Assembly: GCA_002840405.1 (NCBI GenBank)
Contig: PHAR01000009.1
Location: 124,001 to 188,000, forward strand
DNA length: 64,000 bases
Reading direction: 5' to 3'
Origin: Deltaproteobacteria bacterium HGW-Deltaproteobacteria-8
GTDB taxonomy: Bacteria; Desulfobacterota; Desulfovibrionia; Desulfovibrionales; Desulfovibrionaceae
In this document: piece after piece, positions 1-9,685 of the stretch
How the letters are laid out: the number at the start of each line of letters is the position of its first letter
How positions within the stretch are numbered: the stretch's first letter is position 1
Position numbers and translations under genes: made by a program
Notes under the pieces: generated by a model
The model's database searches: none
The model's input: the letters and a program-made list of their open reading frames with translations, nothing else
What the model was told of the DNA's origin: nothing

Positions 1-789
1 CCGGGCGAGCTCGACGCCCTCAGGGACGCCTGCCCCTACGGCGCCATCGACACTGCGGATGCGGAAAAGACCTTTGACCTGCAGGTCGGCTCCATCATCT
101 GGGCCACCGGCTGGAAGCCCTACGACATGGCCAAGCTGGACAACCTCGGGGGCGGCAAGCTCAAGAACGTTGTGTCCAACATGCAGTTCGAGCGCCTGGC
201 CGCGCCCAACGGTCCCACGGGCGGCAAGATCGAGCGCCCGAGCGACGGCAAGGCGCCCAAGCGCATCGCCTTCGTGCAGTGCGCGGGCTCCCGCGACGAG
301 AACCACCTGAACTACTGTTCGTACATTTGCTGCATGGCGTCGCTCAAGCACGTCACCTACATCCGCGAGAAGCTGCCCGAGGCCCAGGTCGTCATCTACT
401 ACATCGACCTGCGCACCCCGGGCCGTTACGACAACTTCATGCAGATGGTTGCGGCTGACGACAAGCTCACCCTGGTCAAGGGCAAGGTCGCCAAGATCGT
501 CGAGTGCGAATGCAAGAGCCCGATCCTCACTGTCGAGGACGCCGTCACCGGCATCAAGGGCGAGGAGCGCTTCGACATGGTGGTTCTGGCCACCGGCATG
601 CAGCCGAGCTGCGCGGGCTCCAAGCTGCCCGTGGAGCTTCCTGTTGATGATGACGGCTTCATCATCGGCGGCGCCGAAATGGGCGTGTTCGCCGCAGGAT
701 GCGCCAAGCTGCCCCTGGACGTGATGAAGACCGCCCAGACCGGCACCGGCGCAGCCCTGAAAGCCATTCAAAACGTGGTGGGGAGGTAG
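1..789 (+). CDS. qmoA: QmoA, quinone-interacting membrane-bound oxidoreductase subunit A (5' partial)
   Basis: C-terminal 262 residues of an HdrA-like flavoprotein; the reading frame is open from base 1, so the start lies outside the window. Visible are a Cys-rich segment (CAGSRDENH, then YCSYICC) typical of HdrA/QmoA proteins and a flavoprotein-like ATGMQPS segment near the end. QmoA is a soluble FAD/Fe-S subunit of the Qmo complex, which links menaquinol to APS reductase (AprAB) in dissimilatory sulfate reduction. The stop is 3 bp before qmoB, so the genes are co-transcribed. aprAB would be expected just upstream of the window. Identification rests on the motifs and on the qmoBC neighbours. 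Confidence 0.93.
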   Translation, partial: PGELDALRDACPYGAIDTADAEKTFDLQVGSIIWATGWKPYDMAKLDNLGGGKLKNVVSNMQFERLAAPNGPTGGKIERPSDGKAPKRIAFVQCAGSRDENHLNYCSYICCMASLKHVTYIREKLPEAQVVIYYIDLRTPGRYDNFMQMVAADDKLTLVKGKVAKIVECECKSPILTVEDAVTGIKGEERFDMVVLATGMQPSCAGSKLPVELPVDDDGFIIGGAEMGVFAAGCAKLPLDVMKTAQTGTGAALKAIQNVVGR

Positions 790-792
790 CCA

Positions 793-3048
793 ATGGCTGA
801 AAAGCTTGGAGTATACATCTGTTCTGGATGCGACATCGGCAAGGCGCTTGACATGGCGCCCTTGCTCGAAGCCGTCACCAAAGGCAAACTCGCGGGCATC
901 TGCCCGGTCGTAAAGCAAAACCCCGTGCTCTGCAGCCCCGACGCCATCGCCGAGATCGAGGCCGACATCGCGGCCAATGGTCTTGACGGCGTTGTGGTCT
1001 GCGCCTGCTCGCCCCGCGTCAAGTGGGACATCTTCAAGTTCGGCCAGGGCGTCCAGGTCGAGCGCGTGAACCTGCGCGAGCAGTGCGTGTGGAGCTTCCG
1101 CGAGGACGAAAAGGTCCCGGGCCTGCTCCCGCTCATGGCCAAGGACTACATCAAGATGGGCGTGATGAAGCTCTCCAAGAGCCGCATCCCGGCCCCGGAA
1201 TTCCCGGAGACCTTCAAGACCATCATGGTCCTCGGCGGCGGCATGACCGGCCTCACCGCAGCCCTTGAGGCCGCCAAGCTCGGCAAGGACGTTGTCCTGG
1301 TTGAAAAGGCAGCCACCCTGGGCGGCAAGGCCGCCACCATGTACAAGACCTTCCCCATGAGCCACCCCTACCTCAAGGCCGAGGACACGGGCGTGGACGC
1401 ACTCATTGCGGAAGTCACCTCCAACGCCAAGATCAAGGTGCTGACCAGCGCCGAGTTCGTGTCCCTTGAGGGCGCGCCCGGCCTGTACAGCGCCACCATC
1501 AACGCCGGTGGCGAGCAGAAGTTCGACATCGGCGCGGTTGTCCTGGCCACCGGCTGGGTCCCCGGCGACACGAGCTTCCTGGCCCCCATGGGCTATGGCA
1601 GCATCAAGAACGTGGTCACCGCCGCCGAGTTCGAGGCCATGGCCAAGGCCGGCAGCATTGTCCGCCCGTCCGATGGCAAGGCCCCGGCTTCCGTGGCCTT
1701 CTTGACCGACGTCAGCCTGTGCAAGGTCGCCGAGGCCGAAGAGCCCTGCGAAACGCCTGCGGCTGCTCCTGCTGAAGGCGAGGAGGCTCCGGCTTACCCC
1801 GACAAGGAAAACGCCAAGCACCTGGCCTACAGCTCGGAGCTCACCAGCCTGGTGGCGCTGAAGCAGGCCGGCTACGTGCGCGAGAAGCTGGGCGACGCCC
1901 TGGCCTTCGTGCTCTACGACCACATGATGGTCCCGGGCATCAATGAGCGGTACTACAAGTCCGCCCAGGACGACGCGGGCATAATGCTCTCCAAGGCCAC
2001 CATCACCAAGGTCACCGAGGACGCCGACGGCGGCGTCATCGTTGCCGCCAAGGACACGCTGCTTGGCGCCGACGTCGAGATCAAGGCCGACCTGGTGGTC
2101 CTGCCCACGGCCATCGTGCCCGTCACCGCGCACGAGCCGACCATGAACCTGCAGTACCGCCAGGGCCCCGGCTTCCCGGACCTGGAGCTGTTCGACGGGT
2201 TCGTTGACTCCAACTACGTCTGCTTCCCCTACGAGACCCGGCGCACCGGCGTCTACGCAGCCGGCTGCGTGCGTCAGCCCATGACCATGGCCACGGCCAA
2301 GGAAGACGCGGCTGGCGCGGTCCTGAAGGCCGTGCAGTGCATCGGCAGCGCAAACCGCGGCATGGCCGTGCACCCGCGCTCCGGCGACATCAGCTTCCCG
2401 GTGTTCAACTTCCAGCGTTGCACCCAGTGCAAGCGCTGCACCGAGGAGTGCCCCTTCGGCGCGCTCGACGACGACGAGAAGGGAACGCCGAAGCCGAACC
2501 CGACCCGCTGCCGCCGCTGCGGCACCTGCATGGGCGCCTGCCCGGAGCGCGTCATCAGCTTCGACAACTACAACGTCGACCAGATCGGCTCCATGATCAA
2601 GGAAGTCTACGTTCCGGACGACATGGTCGCTGGCGGCCCGCGCGTCATCGTGCTGGTCTGCGAGAACGACGCCTACCCGGCGCTGGACATGGCCGCCTTC
2701 CGGGGCAAGAGCTGGAGCCCGTTCGTCCGCTTCGTGCCCGTGCGCTGCCTGGGCTCGGTCAACGCCATCTGGGTGGCCGACGCGGTCAGCAAGGGCGTGG
2801 ACGGGGTGATCATGCTGGGCTGCAAGTACGGCCCGGATTACCAGTGCCACTTCGTCAAGGGCTCGGAGCTGTGCAGTCGCCGCAAGACCAACATCGCGGA
2901 GTCCCTGGGACGCCTTGGTGTCGAGGCCGAACGCGTGGAGCAGTACGAAGTCTCCATCGACGAGTACGACAAGATCCCGGGGATCATCGAACGCTTCATG
3001 ACCGAAGTCATCACCAAGTTCGGGCCCAACCCGTTCAAGGGCTACTAG
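793..3048 (+). CDS. qmoB: QmoB, HdrA/MvhD-like flavoprotein subunit of Qmo
   Basis: 751 aa. It has an FAD-binding GGGMTGLTAA loop near residue 148, two 4Fe-4S motifs near residues 543-585 (CTQCKRCTEECP and CRRCGTCMGACP), and a C-terminal MvhD-like domain from about residue 610, which is the family architecture of QmoB. It receives or passes electrons between QmoA, QmoC and APS reductase on the cytoplasmic side. An Ala/Pro/Glu-rich segment around residues 316-335 (EAEEPCETPAAAPAEGEEAP) sits where the Cys-rich CAGSRD element lies in QmoA, so that element is not conserved here. The ATG follows a GGAGG Shine-Dalgarno and lies 3 bp after qmoA; qmoC follows after 13 bp. Confidence 0.95.
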   Translation: MAEKLGVYICSGCDIGKALDMAPLLEAVTKGKLAGICPVVKQNPVLCSPDAIAEIEADIAANGLDGVVVCACSPRVKWDIFKFGQGVQVERVNLREQCVWSFREDEKVPGLLPLMAKDYIKMGVMKLSKSRIPAPEFPETFKTIMVLGGGMTGLTAALEAAKLGKDVVLVEKAATLGGKAATMYKTFPMSHPYLKAEDTGVDALIAEVTSNAKIKVLTSAEFVSLEGAPGLYSATINAGGEQKFDIGAVVLATGWVPGDTSFLAPMGYGSIKNVVTAAEFEAMAKAGSIVRPSDGKAPASVAFLTDVSLCKVAEAEEPCETPAAAPAEGEEAPAYPDKENAKHLAYSSELTSLVALKQAGYVREKLGDALAFVLYDHMMVPGINERYYKSAQDDAGIMLSKATITKVTEDADGGVIVAAKDTLLGADVEIKADLVVLPTAIVPVTAHEPTMNLQYRQGPGFPDLELFDGFVDSNYVCFPYETRRTGVYAAGCVRQPMTMATAKEDAAGAVLKAVQCIGSANRGMAVHPRSGDISFPVFNFQRCTQCKRCTEECPFGALDDDEKGTPKPNPTRCRRCGTCMGACPERVISFDNYNVDQIGSMIKEVYVPDDMVAGGPRVIVLVCENDAYPALDMAAFRGKSWSPFVRFVPVRCLGSVNAIWVADAVSKGVDGVIMLGCKYGPDYQCHFVKGSELCSRRKTNIAESLGRLGVEAERVEQYEVSIDEYDKIPGIIERFMTEVITKFGPNPFKGY

Positions 3049-3061
3049 GAGGTTTGGAACC

Positions 3062-4324
3062 ATGTCGAACACCGTCAGGGTTCAACCCGACCTGAAATTC
3101 GTTCAGGAACTGCAGCAGGTGGGCGGAGAGTCGCTCAAGAAGTGCTACCAGTGCGCCACCTGCAGTGTCGTCTGTCCTCTGTCCCCGCCCGACGGCCCCT
3201 ATCCCCGCAAGGAGATGGTCTGGGCGCAGTGGGGCCTGAAAGACAAGCTGGTCAACGACATCGACATCTGGCTGTGCCACAACTGCGGCACCTGCTCCGA
3301 CCTGTGCCCCCGTGGCGCCAAACCCGGCGACCTGCTCGCGGCCCTGCGCAACATGGCCTACCGCAGCCTTGCCAAACCCGCCATCATCGGCACCTGGATG
3401 AGCTCCAGCAAGGGCTTCCCGCTCTTGATGCTCATCCCGGCGGCCATCTACATGCTGATCTGGATCCTGCGCGCGGGCGTGCTCGGCACCGCCTTCCCGC
3501 TGTTCATCACCGACGGACATGGGCTGAAGGTCGCGGCCGACGGCGTGATCATCTTCGGAGGCCTGTTCCCCGGCGACTACTTCATCGACCCCATCTTCGG
3601 GGCGGTGTTCGTGTTCATGGTCCTGGCCTTTGCAGGCGGCATCGCCACCATGCTCAAGGGCTTCGAGGGCATGCCCAAGACCTTCATCGTTGGCCGCGGC
3701 AAGGAGCCCAGCTTCCTGTGCTGCCTCATCGAGACCCTGAAGGTCGAGGTCGCCCAGCACAGCCGCTTCCAGAACTGCGGCAATGAAGAAAAAGACGTGC
3801 AGCGCTTCACCGGGCACCTCTTCGTCTTCTACGCCTTCATCGCGCTGATGATCGTCACCAGCGTGGTGGCGGTGGGCCACTGGTTCGGGGCCTTCTTCCT
3901 GCAGCACATCATGGGCCTTGAGGGCGGCCTGGCCGGTCTCATCGCCTGGGCAGGACACACCCCCATGCCGCTGTGGAGCCCGGTGAAGCTTCTGGCCAAC
4001 GCCGGGGCCGTGGCCCTGATCTACGGCTTGATGAAGCTCACCAGCCGCCGCACCGCGCTGGACTCCGCCAAGAGCACGAGCAACTGGTACGACTGGTACC
4101 TGTTGACCGTGATCTGGGGCATCGCGCTGACGGGCATCGGCTCCGAGATCTTCCGCCTCGTCGGGCAGAAGATGTTGGCCTACCCCACCTACTATCTGCA
4201 CCTGATCTTTGTGTTCATGATGCTGGCCTACCTGCCCTGGTCCAAGCTTGGGCACGTGGTTTACCGCACCGTGGCCCTGGCCTATGCCCGGAAGATCGGC
4301 CGCCTGCCCATGGGCGAGATTTAG
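3062..4324 (+). CDS. qmoC: QmoC, membrane subunit of Qmo (HdrC-HdrE-like)
   Basis: 420 aa fusion. The N-terminus carries two 4Fe-4S motifs (CYQCATCSVVCP from residue 28 and CHNCGTCSDLCP from about residue 73) as in HdrC, followed by a membrane cytochrome b-like domain with about six hydrophobic helices and scattered His residues, as in HdrE/NarI. QmoC anchors Qmo in the membrane and oxidises menaquinol. An AGGAGG site lies 7-12 bp before the ATG. It is third in the qmoABC-qmoD operon. Confidence 0.95.
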   Translation: MSNTVRVQPDLKFVQELQQVGGESLKKCYQCATCSVVCPLSPPDGPYPRKEMVWAQWGLKDKLVNDIDIWLCHNCGTCSDLCPRGAKPGDLLAALRNMAYRSLAKPAIIGTWMSSSKGFPLLMLIPAAIYMLIWILRAGVLGTAFPLFITDGHGLKVAADGVIIFGGLFPGDYFIDPIFGAVFVFMVLAFAGGIATMLKGFEGMPKTFIVGRGKEPSFLCCLIETLKVEVAQHSRFQNCGNEEKDVQRFTGHLFVFYAFIALMIVTSVVAVGHWFGAFFLQHIMGLEGGLAGLIAWAGHTPMPLWSPVKLLANAGAVALIYGLMKLTSRRTALDSAKSTSNWYDWYLLTVIWGIALTGIGSEIFRLVGQKMLAYPTYYLHLIFVFMMLAYLPWSKLGHVVYRTVALAYARKIGRLPMGEI

Positions 4325-4395
4325 TTGGGTTTAAGCTCGACGGACACTGGTTTACACAACACTGAAAGGTTTTCCCGACCATAAGGAGGAATCCC

Positions 4396-5070
4396 ATGGC
4401 TGAAGCGAAAGTGTTCCCCATGCATACCTTCGTCACCTGCCTCAAGGGTGGCGACGCGGCCGACAGCGGCCTGCTTGACATGCTCTCCTTCCTGACCCAG
4501 AGCCAGGTGGACGCCGAGTTCGCGCCCATCGCCTGCGCCCTGTCCAAGGCCTGGATCTACGAGCAGGAGCCGACCCTGACCAAGGCCACGGCCGGCGAAG
4601 TCGCCGACCTTGGCGAAAAGGTGGCTGTGAAGGCCCTGCCCGAAGCCGCTCAGGCCCAGGCCCAGGCCATCATGGCCAAGATCGCCGACCTGCGCGCCCA
4701 GAACGCCACCCTGGTGGACCAGGTGGCCAAGCTGACCGCCGAGAAGACCGCCATCGCCGCCGACTACGCCGGTGCCAAGGGCAAGCTCAAGGACTTCGAA
4801 GAGCAGGCCGCCAAGGGCGACGTGAAGCTGTCCGTCAGCGCCACCAAGATGGACGAGCACATCAAGAAGCTCGAGCAGCTCATGGAAGAAGTGGCCAAGG
4901 TCAAGGCCCAGGGCGTGGTCGTGGCCGGCGTGGCCGGTGGCGGCGCTGCCGCCGCTGATGCCGGTGGTGCCGCTGCTGGCGGCGAAGCCTCCGGCGCTCC
5001 GGTCGTGGGTGGCGAGCCCGACGACGGGTTTGGCCTGGGCAGCAACCCCTTTGCTGACTCCACCTGGTAG
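4396..5070 (+). CDS. qmoD: QmoD-like conserved protein downstream of qmoC
   Basis: 224 aa, soluble and without a signal peptide. After a conserved-looking N-terminus (residues 1-70) comes an Ala/Lys/Glu-rich segment (about 75-165) that should form a coiled coil, then a low-complexity Ala/Gly tail ending in an acidic, Phe-containing peptide (DDGFGLGSNPFADSTW). Its position directly after qmoC matches the gene known as qmoD in Desulfovibrio aprAB-qmoABCD loci. Its molecular role is not evident from sequence; the coiled coil suggests a scaffold or assembly partner. A 71-bp gap with a strong AAGGAGG precedes the ATG, and a rho-independent terminator follows at 5093. Confidence 0.72.
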   Translation: MAEAKVFPMHTFVTCLKGGDAADSGLLDMLSFLTQSQVDAEFAPIACALSKAWIYEQEPTLTKATAGEVADLGEKVAVKALPEAAQAQAQAIMAKIADLRAQNATLVDQVAKLTAEKTAIAADYAGAKGKLKDFEEQAAKGDVKLSVSATKMDEHIKKLEQLMEEVAKVKAQGVVVAGVAGGGAAAADAGGAAAGGEASGAPVVGGEPDDGFGLGSNPFADSTW

Positions 5071-5092
5071 CCAGCAGGCAAAGAACATGTGA

Positions 5093-5127
5093 AGCCCCCG
5101 GTCGCGTCAGCGGCCGGGGGCTTTTTT
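5093..5127 (+). terminator. Rho-independent terminator of the qmo operon
   Basis: Perfect 9-bp stem (AGCCCCCGG at 5093-5101 pairing with CCGGGGGCT at 5114-5122), 12-nt loop, followed by six T residues. It lies 23 bp after qmoD. Confidence 0.9.
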
Positions 5128-5135
5128 ACGTACCC

Positions 5136-5290
5136 AGGGCCTGAGACCCTCTGGACTCCCCATACCAAGCGAAAGGGCTGGGCCGCGCGACGCGCGGCCC
5201 AGCCCTTTCGCTTGAATCGAGGGGGTCCGGGGGAAATCATTTCCCCCGGCAGGGTCCAGGGACGGCGTCCCTGGCCGCCGGAGGCCATCC
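5136..5290. repeat. Modular palindromic intergenic element, copy 1
   Basis: A leader at 5136-5180 (AGGGCCTGAG...CGAAAGGGCTG) runs into a perfect inverted repeat with 23-bp arms, 5167-5189 and 5191-5213, around a single A. It is followed by a second hairpin (arms CCGGGGGAAAT at 5228-5238 and ATTTCCCCCGG at 5240-5250) and a CCAGGGAC...GTCCCTGG hairpin. The leader is closely matched at 13399-13442 and the GGGGGT(C/T)CGGGGG block at about 13583-13610, so this is a family rather than a single terminator. Confidence 0.85.
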
Positions 5291-5309
5291 CGTGCCACAA
5301 GCGCATGTC

Positions 5310-5861
5310 CTAGTGGATGGCCACCTTGATCTTGCGGACCAGGGTCTTCATGGCGCGCACCGGAGCCGCGTACCACTCCTCGGTCTTGTGCTGCTTGCGC
5401 CATTCCCACGGCGGAGTGGGGTTGGCCTCGGCCCACAGCCCGCGCCCGGCCCGTCTCGCCTCAGCCTGGGTTTGGCGCAGGCTCGCACAGAGGTCCTCGC
5501 GCAGGCAAAACTGCTCGTACACCCAGCCCAGCCCCGAGCGCAGCATCTCCTCGTTGACCAGGGTGCCGTCAGCCAGGCGCACCAGGGCAACGGTGCGGCC
5601 GTAACGGTCCGTATCCACGTTCTCGATGATGATAGCTTTGCGCGAGACAAGCTGCGTCAGCCGCTTCTTGGCCTGATAGCCGAAGGCCTGCTTGGTCTCC
5701 GGCGCGTCTACCCCGTAGAGCCGGATGTTCACCAAGACTCCGTCCTCGTTGGTGACGTTGATGGAATCGCCGTCGCGCACGCTCTTGGTGCGCGACTCCC
5801 AGGCCAGGGCAGGCGCGGCGAGGGACAGAATCAGCACAAGGACGAACAGGGGGGTACGCAT
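5310..5861 (-). CDS. Secreted thermonuclease-like nuclease (SNase fold)
   Basis: 183 aa from the ATG at 5861, chosen because it opens a clean signal peptide (MRTPLFVLVLILSLAAPALA, then WESR); upstream codons in frame do not look coding. The mature part matches staphylococcal-nuclease-like OB-fold proteins: an RDGDSINV strand, RLYGVDAPET with the conserved Arg and Asp/Glu, a DRYGRTVA loop, and GLGWVYEQF. Such proteins hydrolyse nucleic acids with a divalent metal in the periplasm or outside the cell. It is monocistronic, divergent from the response regulator at 6076, and its 3' end faces the palindrome block. Family call confident; substrate unknown. Confidence 0.85.
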   Translation of the reverse strand: MRTPLFVLVLILSLAAPALAWESRTKSVRDGDSINVTNEDGVLVNIRLYGVDAPETKQAFGYQAKKRLTQLVSRKAIIIENVDTDRYGRTVALVRLADGTLVNEEMLRSGLGWVYEQFCLREDLCASLRQTQAEARRAGRGLWAEANPTPPWEWRKQHKTEEWYAAPVRAMKTLVRKIKVAIH

Positions 5862-5980
5862 GTATGCTGCCTGCCGGAAATCCTGCTTCCGGTCAAGCCT
5901 GCCCAAATACTCTCCATGTCTCCAGGCCCTTCCAACCTAGGGACCCAATATTACTACGCAAGAATATACGCTCCGCCCCA

Positions 5981-6009
5981 TTGACTGCGTACTGATGAAT
6001 GCGTAAGTT
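5981..6009 (+). promoter_or_regulatory. Possible sigma70-type promoter of the response regulator
   Basis: TTGACT at 5981-5986 and TAAGTT at 6004-6009 with 17-bp spacing, about 67 bp upstream of the ATG at 6076. The -10 match is weak. Confidence 0.35.
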
Positions 6010-6075
6010 TTCAGTTAGTAGAAATCGCGCCAGAGGCGTTTTCAGTCCAAGGCGCGCAAGCATGGGACGGGACAC

Positions 6076-6753
6076 ATGGACGACGGCAGGGACAGCAAAA
6101 AGCTGCGCGTGCTTTTGGCCGAGGACCACGCGCTGCTCCGGCAAAGCCTCAAGGCCTATCTGGAGACCCAGGGCGACTGCGAGGTGGTGGGCGAGGCCCA
6201 GGATGGCCGCGAGGCCATGCGCCTGTACAGCGAGCTCAAACCCGACGTGGTGCTCATGGACCTGTCCATGCCCGGCGTGGACGGGATGGTGGCAGTGCGC
6301 TCCATCCGCCGGGATTTCCCTGAGGCGCGCATCATCGCGCTGACCGCCCACCGGGCCGAGGAATACCTCCACGCGGCCCTGGATTCCGGGGTGGACGGGT
6401 ACGTAGTCAAGGCCGCCAGCGCCGAGGACCTGCTCACGGCCATCCGCGCCGTGTGCCGGGGCGAAGCCTACGTCAGCCCCGAGGTCTCGGCCACGCTCAT
6501 CAACGGCTACCTGCGCGGCAGCCGCGCGGCCAAGGCCACGCCGCTGGAGATGCTCACCTCGCGCGAGAAGCACATCCTGGAGATGGTGCTCTCGGGCATG
6601 AAAAACAAGGAGATCGCCGAGAAGCTGTTCCTATCCACACGTACCGTGGAGAAGCACCGCGCCAACTTCATGAAGAAGCTCGGCCTGCACAACCTGCACC
6701 AGGTGCGCGAGTTCGTGAAGGTCCACGACCTGCCCCTGGGCGAGGACCTCTAG
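6076..6753 (+). CDS. NarL/FixJ-family response regulator
   Basis: 225 aa. Receiver domain with acidic pair E16/D17, phosphoacceptor D62 in MDLSMPG and K112 in VKAAS; C-terminal LuxR-type helix-turn-helix at about 155-205 ([12 protein letters not shown] ... [18 protein letters not shown]). It is an orphan: no histidine kinase gene is adjacent. It presumably activates or represses transcription when phosphorylated, but the targets cannot be read from the window. ATG at 6076; a hairpin terminator follows the stop. Confidence 0.93.
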   Translation: MDDGRDSKKLRVLLAEDHALLRQSLKAYLETQGDCEVVGEAQDGREAMRLYSELKPDVVLMDLSMPGVDGMVAVRSIRRDFPEARIIALTAHRAEEYLHAALDSGVDGYVVKAASAEDLLTAIRAVCRGEAYVSPEVSATLINGYLRGSRAAKATPLEMLTSREKHILEMVLSGMKNKEIAEKLFLSTRTVEKHRANFMKKLGLHNLHQVREFVKVHDLPLGEDL

Positions 6754-6770
6754 CCAGCCATCCTGTATTT

Positions 6771-6812
6771 CAGGCCAGCCGGGACGAAAGCCTCCCGGCT
6801 GGCCTGCGTTTC
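6771..6812 (+). terminator. Stem-loop terminator after the response regulator
   Basis: Perfect 14-bp stem, 6771-6784 with 6793-6806, and an 8-nt loop; only a short T run (CGTTT) follows. The rest of the 6754-7085 gap holds only the putative groES promoter. Confidence 0.65.
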
Positions 6813-6956
6813 CGCCTCGGGGCAAAACGCGACCCGGGTGGCGTTATGCAATTGCCTCCCGCGCCTGCGGTGCAGCCCCTGCGCAGCCTCTCGCGCAAGA
6901 CCACGCACAAGGCCTCCTGCCCTGCCCGCTGCGGCCAAAAAAATTTCCCCCAGGCG

Positions 6957-6985
6957 TTGACATCCCCTCGCCCCTGCTTATCTAT
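6957..6985 (+). promoter_or_regulatory. Putative groESL promoter
   Basis: TTGACA at 6957-6962 and ATCTAT at 6980-6985, 17 bp apart, about 100 bp before the groES ATG. No CIRCE repeat and no clear RpoH-type element were found, so heat-shock control is not visible here. Confidence 0.45.
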
Positions 6986-7085
6986 CCAACGCTGCACCCA
7001 AAACGCCTCAGCGCAGGCCCGCAAGCCTCTGCGCCCCCGAGGCCCGGCGGCACAACAGCACACAATCTGTTCAGGAGGATTCATA

Positions 7086-7361
7086 ATGAAGCTCAAGCCC
7101 TTGCACGATCGCGTCATCATCAAGCGCCTGCCCGAGGAAGAGAAAACCGCTGGCGGCCTGTACATCCCGGACAGCGCCAAGGAGCGCCCCATGCGCGGCA
7201 CCGTGGTCGCAGCCGGTCCCGGCTCGGAGAAAGTGAAGATGCAGGTGAAGAAGGGCGATCTCGTCCTCTTCGCCAAGTACGCCGGAACCGAGTTCAAGAT
7301 GGACGCCGAAGAGTGCGTCATCATGCGCCAGGAAGAGATCCTTGCGGTCATCGAGAAATAA
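7086..7361 (+). CDS. groES: GroES co-chaperonin
   Basis: 91 aa, full family length. It starts with the typical [13 protein letters not shown] strand, contains the mobile-loop region [19 protein letters not shown] and the GKV-type barrel strands, and ends EEILAVIEK. GroES caps GroEL to enclose folding substrates. Start chosen at the ATG preceded by CAGGAGGATTCATA. groEL follows after 57 bp with its own AGAGGAG site, giving the standard groESL operon. Confidence 0.98.
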   Translation: MKLKPLHDRVIIKRLPEEEKTAGGLYIPDSAKERPMRGTVVAAGPGSEKVKMQVKKGDLVLFAKYAGTEFKMDAEECVIMRQEEILAVIEK

Positions 7362-9014
<1,653 letters not shown>

Positions 9015-9040
9015 CTCACGCGAGCTCTAGCAAGATCACC

Positions 9041-9069
9041 AAGGCCGGGCAGCAATGCCCGGCCTTTTT
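9041..9069 (+). terminator. Rho-independent terminator of groESL
   Basis: 10-bp perfect stem AAGGCCGGGC (9041-9050) with GCCCGGCCTT (9057-9066), followed by TTT. Confidence 0.88.
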
Positions 9070-9271
9070 CATTGCCGCGCGCCCCTGGGCTAAAGTCCTC
9101 GGCCAAAGCTCCGATACATCCGGCAACAGAGCTGCTCACTGGGCGGCATCGGGCTTCGGTCGTCTAGGGAGGGGACCGGAGCCCTTTTCTTTCCGCCCTT
9201 CCGCCCTTGCCGCCAGTTCCAGATATGATACGAAGATCATGTACGAGAAGATTACGCCAAGGAGCAACCCC

Positions 9272-9667
9272 ATGCCATACTTCCAATGGACCGGCTCACT
9301 CGTGATAGGCATCAAGACCATCGACGACCAGCACAAGCAGCTGGTGGAAATGCTCAACAACCTGAACGACACCATGGAGCAGTCCGGCCAGTGCCCCGCC
9401 CCGGAGCTTGTGGACCGGCTCAAGACATACGCAGCAGAGCATTTCCACGTCGAGGAAGGCTACATGCAGGCCTTCGCCTACCCAGAGTTTGAGGCGCACA
9501 AGAAGGAGCACGAAGCCTTTTGTGACGTCGTGCTGTCCCTTGGGAACAGCTGCGCGGACGGCAGCGCCCACCCGGCAGAGCTTCTGGAGTTCCTCAAAAG
9601 CTGGCTGACCAACCACATCCTTGACGTGGACATGAAAATGGGACGGTTCCTGGAAGATCACCTGTAG
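9272..9667 (+). CDS. Bacteriohemerythrin
   Basis: 131 aa, the usual length for a single-domain hemerythrin. The di-iron ligand pattern is present: H in IDDQHKQL, H-x3-E in EHFHVEEGY, the HKKEHEAF pair, and the H-x4-D at NHILDVD. It binds O2 at a carboxylate-bridged di-iron site, consistent with oxygen sensing, buffering or delivery in an anaerobe. The start at 9272 is chosen for its CAAGGAG site; an in-frame ATG at 9239 would add 11 residues and lacks a good site. It lies 18 bp before an HD-GYP gene, suggesting joint transcription and perhaps O2-linked c-di-GMP control (inference). Confidence 0.92.
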   Translation: MPYFQWTGSLVIGIKTIDDQHKQLVEMLNNLNDTMEQSGQCPAPELVDRLKTYAAEHFHVEEGYMQAFAYPEFEAHKKEHEAFCDVVLSLGNSCADGSAHPAELLEFLKSWLTNHILDVDMKMGRFLEDHL

Positions 9668-9685
9668 CACCGGTGAGGACAGCCC

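Noticed and set aside
6957..7085. RpoH-type or CIRCE control of groESL
   Set aside because: No CIRCE inverted repeat and no clear RpoH -35/-10 match; only a sigma70-like pair was kept.
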